Assembly (NCBI GenBank): GCA_964392175.1
Contig: CAYMOJ010000036.1
Span: forward strand, 1 to 16,847
DNA length: 16,847 nt
Reading direction: 5' to 3'
DNA from: Firm-04 sp964392175
GTDB lineage: Bacteria; Bacillota; Clostridia; Oscillospirales; Ruminococcaceae
Below are positions 13,535 through 16,847 of this stretch, piece by piece (the first letter of the stretch is position 1; each line of letters begins with the position of its first letter). Below the pieces are notes generated by a model. That model was not told the origin of the DNA. It saw nothing but the letters and a program-made list of their open reading frames with translations, and made no database searches. Position numbers and translations under genes: made by a program.

Positions 13535-15259
13535 TTATTGTTCAATCAGCGCGCGCATATCTTTGCGCAGACCGACTTCCATTGCCACAGCACTGTCCAT
13601 ATCAGCGGCGGTGGTGGTATAATAAGCCTTAATTTTCGGCTCAGTGCCTGAGGGACGTACGATGACGCTTGCATGGTTCGGAAGGAAGAAGGAAACAACA
13701 TCCGATTTTGGTAGATCAAGGCTACGGGTAGCACCGGTTTTGGCATCGGTAGCGACGCCCGTCAGGTAATCAGCGGATTCGATCACTTCCATGCCGCCAA
13801 TCACAGTGGGAGCCTCGGTACGCAGCTTTTTCATGATCTCCTGCATTTTGTGCATACCGCTGACACCCTCGAAGGTAAAGCTTTCTTGCGTATGGCGGAA
13901 CACGCCATATTTCTTGTACAGGTTTTCTCTTGCCTGCATCAGTGAAATGCCTTTGGTGCGGTAGAAAGCAGCCATTTCCACGATCAGCATAGAAGCGACT
14001 ACTGCGTCCTTATCGCGCACATAGGAGCCTGCCAGATAGCCGTAGCTCTCCTCAAAACCGAAGATATAGCGGTCGACCTCGCCTTTTTGTTCAAGCAGAC
14101 CGATCTGTTCACCGATGAACTTGAAGCCTGTCAGTACATCAATGAGCTGCACACCGTAGTTTTCAGCGATCGCCTTGACGATATCGGTGGTAACAATGGT
14201 TTTGACCGCAACAGGATTTTTGGGCATTGTACCCATTGCAGTACGCTCCGCACAGATATACTCAAACAGCAGCGCACCAACCTCATTGCCTGTAAACAGT
14301 GCATAGCCACCGTTGCCGTCCGGCACCGCAATGCCGACACGATCAGCATCGGGGTCGGTGGCGAGCAGCAGATCGGGCTGTACTTTCTCGCAAAGACGCA
14401 AACCGTACTCCAATGCTTCGCGAATTTCAGGATTCGGGTAAGGGCAGGTGGTGAAGTTGCCATCAGGCATTTCCTGCTCAGGAACAACGGTGACATCAGT
14501 GATGCCGATGCTGCGCAGTATTTCACGGACAGGTTTATTACCCGTACCATTGAGTGGGGTATATACCAGTTTCAGACCACTGGTTTTGCAAACATCGGTA
14601 TGAATGCCCTGCTTGCGGACTTCATCATAATAAGAATCGATCAGGCTCTGCGGAATGGTTTGAATCAGACCCGCGGCGACAGCATCATCATACGCCATGT
14701 GTTTGACATCATTGAACAGATCCACAGAGTTGATGCGGTTGATGATGGCTTCGGCAACGGTCAAGGTGATCTGGCAACCGTCCTCGCCATAAACTTTATA
14801 GCCGTTGTACTTCGAAGGATTATGGCTTGCTGTGACAACTACACCGCCGTTGCATCCCAGTGCGCGCACTGCGTAGGAGCAGCAGGGGGTGGGCATCAAT
14901 TCGGCATAAATGTGCACTTTGATACCATTTGCGGCGAAAACCTCGGCAGCGGCCTTGGAGAACACATCGGATTTGATACGGCTGTCATAAGCGATGGCAA
15001 CGGAAGGGTTTTTGCAGTTGGAATTGAGATAGTTACAGAAACCCTGTGTTGCGCGACGCACTGTGTAAATGTTCATGCGGGCGGTACCTGCACCGATCAC
15101 ACCACGCAGACCGCCGGTACCGAAAGCAAGTTCCTGATAAAAACGCTCGCAGATTGCTTCGCCGTTGCCTGCAATGGATTCCAGCTCTGCAACCAGATCG
15201 GCATCATCCCGTGCGTTTTTGCACCAGAGTTCATAAAGATTCTGTTCTTTGTTCGGCAT
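13535..15259 (-). CDS. Phosphoglucomutase/phosphomannomutase family enzyme
   Basis: The 574-residue protein interconverts hexose 1- and 6-phosphates through a phosphoserine. The active-site loop TASHNPS has Ser145, the magnesium loop DPDADR is at 302-307, the sugar-specificity loop GFEESYG at 401-407, and the phosphate-binding loop RPSGTEPK at 535-542. The length and FGTGGLRG near the N-terminus fit the PgcA-like phosphoglucomutases of Firmicutes, which supply glucose 1-phosphate for glycogen, UDP-glucose and wall polymers; mannose may also be used. The ATG at 15259 was chosen for GGAGG 8 bases upstream; the open frame extends 21 codons further without a site. Promoter at 15334-15362, terminator at 13493-13519, single-gene unit. 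Confidence 0.95.
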   Translation of the reverse strand: MPNKEQNLYELWCKNARDDADLVAELESIAGNGEAICERFYQELAFGTGGLRGVIGAGTARMNIYTVRRATQGFCNYLNSNCKNPSVAIAYDSRIKSDVFSKAAAEVFAANGIKVHIYAELMPTPCCSYAVRALGCNGGVVVTASHNPSKYNGYKVYGEDGCQITLTVAEAIINRINSVDLFNDVKHMAYDDAVAAGLIQTIPQSLIDSYYDEVRKQGIHTDVCKTSGLKLVYTPLNGTGNKPVREILRSIGITDVTVVPEQEMPDGNFTTCPYPNPEIREALEYGLRLCEKVQPDLLLATDPDADRVGIAVPDGNGGYALFTGNEVGALLFEYICAERTAMGTMPKNPVAVKTIVTTDIVKAIAENYGVQLIDVLTGFKFIGEQIGLLEQKGEVDRYIFGFEESYGYLAGSYVRDKDAVVASMLIVEMAAFYRTKGISLMQARENLYKKYGVFRHTQESFTFEGVSGMHKMQEIMKKLRTEAPTVIGGMEVIESADYLTGVATDAKTGATRSLDLPKSDVVSFFLPNHASVIVRPSGTEPKIKAYYTTTAADMDSAVAMEVGLRKDMRALIEQ

Positions 15260-15333
15260 AAGGTAATCCTCCATCCATTCAATAGTGATATACATCAAAC
15301 CTGCACTTGACCTATTTTGCATATATAGAACTT

Positions 15334-15362
15334 ATTATACCACAAATCATGAGATTTGAAAA
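15334..15362 (-). promoter_or_regulatory. Promoter of the phosphohexomutase
   Basis: A perfect TATAAT on the minus strand (15339-15334) is preceded at 17 bases by TTTTCA (15362-15357), a 4 of 6 match to the -35. The leader is about 70 bases. Confidence 0.65.
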
Positions 15363-15458
15363 GGGGCAGAATACCGAAATTTGCATCTCTTTTCGTGTGA
15401 ATATGGTGGAAAAAGATGAAATTCAACAAAAGGACTTCCTTCGTAGAAAAAAAGCGTA

Positions 15459-15464
15459 TATAAT
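15459..15464 (+). promoter_or_regulatory. Candidate -10 element of the histidine kinase gene
   Basis: A perfect TATAAT lies about 57 bases before the kinase ATG. The -35 region (TTCCTT at 17 bases) is poor, which may indicate that an activator is needed. Confidence 0.5.
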
Positions 15465-15520
15465 AGTGTAGTGCATTGCGATATTGCGAATTTCATTTGA
15501 TGGGGGCGACGTTAGATATT

Positions 15521-16753
15521 ATGGAAAAGAAATTGCGACTTCGTTTTTTGCTGATTACATGGGGGCTACTCATGCTTTTGTTTGCGACGCTGTGTGTTGG
15601 TGTTTGGGTGTATTACCAGGGAGGGAGTGATGATTCTGCGACAGCATTACGGAAGGTCATTGCACAATTTGATACAGCAGAAACGGTGGACGAACTGTTT
15701 GAACCAACGCTTGGTATGGCGGCAATTCGTACAACACAAGATGGTACAATAACGGAACTGCGCCTGGGACGACTTGCTCTCTCCAACGAAACGGCAAGTA
15801 AAATCGTAGCTGCCGTAAAGGAATCGCCTTCTGATCACATGGATACTGTCACGGTGGACGGGATGCCGTTTTACTATATCCTAAACGTAACAGCAACTGG
15901 CGAACGACAGATCGCCATAACAGAAAGTGATGAGGATTCCCTTTGGCAAAACTTTCGTAGATATATTATACTCTTTATCGTGCTTGCTACTATGCTTTCT
16001 TTTGCGGTCAGTGTGATGCTTTCGCGCATCATGACGAAGCCTATTGTTGATGCATGGCAAAAGCAAAACGATTTTGTATCGGACGCAACCCACGAGTTGA
16101 AAACACCACTTACGGTGATCAGAACAAATACCGATGCCGTGCTCTCAAATCCTGAAGCAACAGTGAGCAGTCAGAGTAAATGGCTTGGCAGCATCAGTGG
16201 AGAAACCAAGCGCATGGCTGGTCTGGTTGCGGATTTGCTGTTTATGGCAAAAGTTGATGCTGGAGAGATCAAAGCAGATTTGGATCTGTTGCGCATCAGC
16301 GACGAAATGGAAGGCCTTTGCATGGAATGGGAGAGCGAATTTTTTGAAAAGGGCGAGCAGTTTGCGTATGCAATCACGGAAAATATGGTGTACCACGGCG
16401 ACTGGGCAAAAATACGCCGTATGACGGAGGTGCTTTTGGATAATGCGTTGCGCTATACATCAAAAGGCGGCAGCGTGCATCTTGTGATGAACCGTACAGG
16501 AAAAATGCAACTGCAGATCATTGTTTCCAATACCGGTGAAGCACTGACTGCTGAACATCAAAAAAAGATTTTTGACCGTTTCTATCGTGTTGATGCATCA
16601 CGCACAAGAGAATCTGGCGGGTATGGCTTGGGATTGTGTATTGCGATGGCGATTGCACAGCTGCATAATGGTGGGATAAGCGTATCTAGTGAGGGCGGAA
16701 TGAACGTATTTACGGCGATTTTAGGCGATGCAGAAGCATTGGAGTCAAAATAA
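15521..16753 (+). CDS. Membrane sensor histidine kinase
   Basis: With the ATG at 15521 the protein has 410 residues. Transmembrane helices are at about 9-31 and 148-168, enclosing an extracytoplasmic sensor region of about 115 residues of unknown ligand. No clear HAMP domain follows. The dimerisation domain has the phospho-acceptor His191 in SDATHELKTPLT. The ATP-binding domain shows Asn308 in LLDNALRYT, a modified G1 box VSNTGEAL (336-341), IFDRFYRVDASR, and GGYGLGL (366-372). SNTGE in place of DxGxG recurs in clostridial kinases of this type, as I recall. GGGGG is 14 bases before the ATG, which is far; an in-frame ATG at 15500 is possible but has no site. No response regulator is in the window; a partner could lie downstream, although a new promoter intervenes. 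Confidence 0.92.
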   Translation: MEKKLRLRFLLITWGLLMLLFATLCVGVWVYYQGGSDDSATALRKVIAQFDTAETVDELFEPTLGMAAIRTTQDGTITELRLGRLALSNETASKIVAAVKESPSDHMDTVTVDGMPFYYILNVTATGERQIAITESDEDSLWQNFRRYIILFIVLATMLSFAVSVMLSRIMTKPIVDAWQKQNDFVSDATHELKTPLTVIRTNTDAVLSNPEATVSSQSKWLGSISGETKRMAGLVADLLFMAKVDAGEIKADLDLLRISDEMEGLCMEWESEFFEKGEQFAYAITENMVYHGDWAKIRRMTEVLLDNALRYTSKGGSVHLVMNRTGKMQLQIIVSNTGEALTAEHQKKIFDRFYRVDASRTRESGGYGLGLCIAMAIAQLHNGGISVSSEGGMNVFTAILGDAEALESK

Positions 16754-16799
16754 CCAAAAAAATGCAAAAAAACCAGGAATTGTTTGGCTTGCAAAACCC

Positions 16800-16828
16800 T
16801 TGACATTTCGGGAGAGATGTGGTAAACT
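16800..16828 (+). promoter_or_regulatory. Strong promoter reading out of the window
   Basis: A perfect TTGACA (16800-16805) is followed after 17 bases by TAAACT (16823-16828) with TGTGG before it. No reading frame starts before the window ends at 16847, so the driven gene lies beyond it. Confidence 0.8.
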
Positions 16829-16847
16829 AAACAAGTCGCCTGCGAGG

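Noticed and set aside
14087..15310. Long plus-strand open frame of 407 codons
   Set aside because: It is the antisense shadow of the phosphohexomutase, whose catalytic motifs are all intact.
1..16847. CRISPR array, tRNA or integron-like repeats
   Set aside because: No series of regularly spaced identical repeats beyond the two-copy repeat at 66-102, and no cloverleaf was seen.

Overview
The window looks like chromosomal DNA of a low-to-mid GC clostridial Firmicute, most likely of the Ruminococcus group. Supporting signs are strong AAGGAGG-type ribosome binding sites before almost every gene, a T-box riboswitch in front of aspS, a PerR-rubrerythrin pair, a secreted CE2-type esterase with a dockerin-like calcium loop, and a stand-alone CE4-type deacetylase. 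The species assignment is inference. I saw no CRISPR array, tRNA or rRNA.

Layout. Positions 1-557 hold no convincing gene. They contain a 20-bp-period tandem repeat that could be the end of an insertion sequence, several short perfect palindromes, and an interlocked pair of inverted repeats. At 558-1473 a small holin-like membrane protein overlaps an N-acetylmuramoyl-L-alanine amidase, which reads as a phage-type lysis cassette. It ends at a strong bidirectional terminator. On the minus strand follow a CE4-type polysaccharide deacetylase and aspS, the latter under a T-box leader (4025-4312). Divergent from aspS, a perR-type regulator and rubrerythrin form a plus-strand oxidative-stress operon with a palindromic candidate operator over the start site.

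From 5597 to 15259 every gene I accept is on the minus strand: prfB (release factor 2, no frameshift site), maf, a secreted CE2-like esterase, ligA, a cysteine-rich protein of unknown function, hisE, hisI, rpmE (L31) and a phosphohexomutase. ligA, the esterase and maf are separated by only 15-17 bp and probably form one transcript. prfB has its own promoter inside the end of maf. hisI-hisE are a tight pair catalysing steps 2 and 3 of histidine synthesis. At 15521-16753 a plus-strand sensor histidine kinase diverges from the phosphohexomutase. A strong promoter at 16800-16828 drives something beyond the window.

Most of this is ordinary housekeeping and I do not see a wholly new system. The most interesting points are the aspS T-box, whose apparent specifier is GAAC (Asn AAC overlapping Glu GAA) rather than an Asp codon, the lysis cassette with a half-length SPOR domain next to a possible IS end, the glycan esterase inside a ligA-maf transcript, and the Cys-rich orphan protein.
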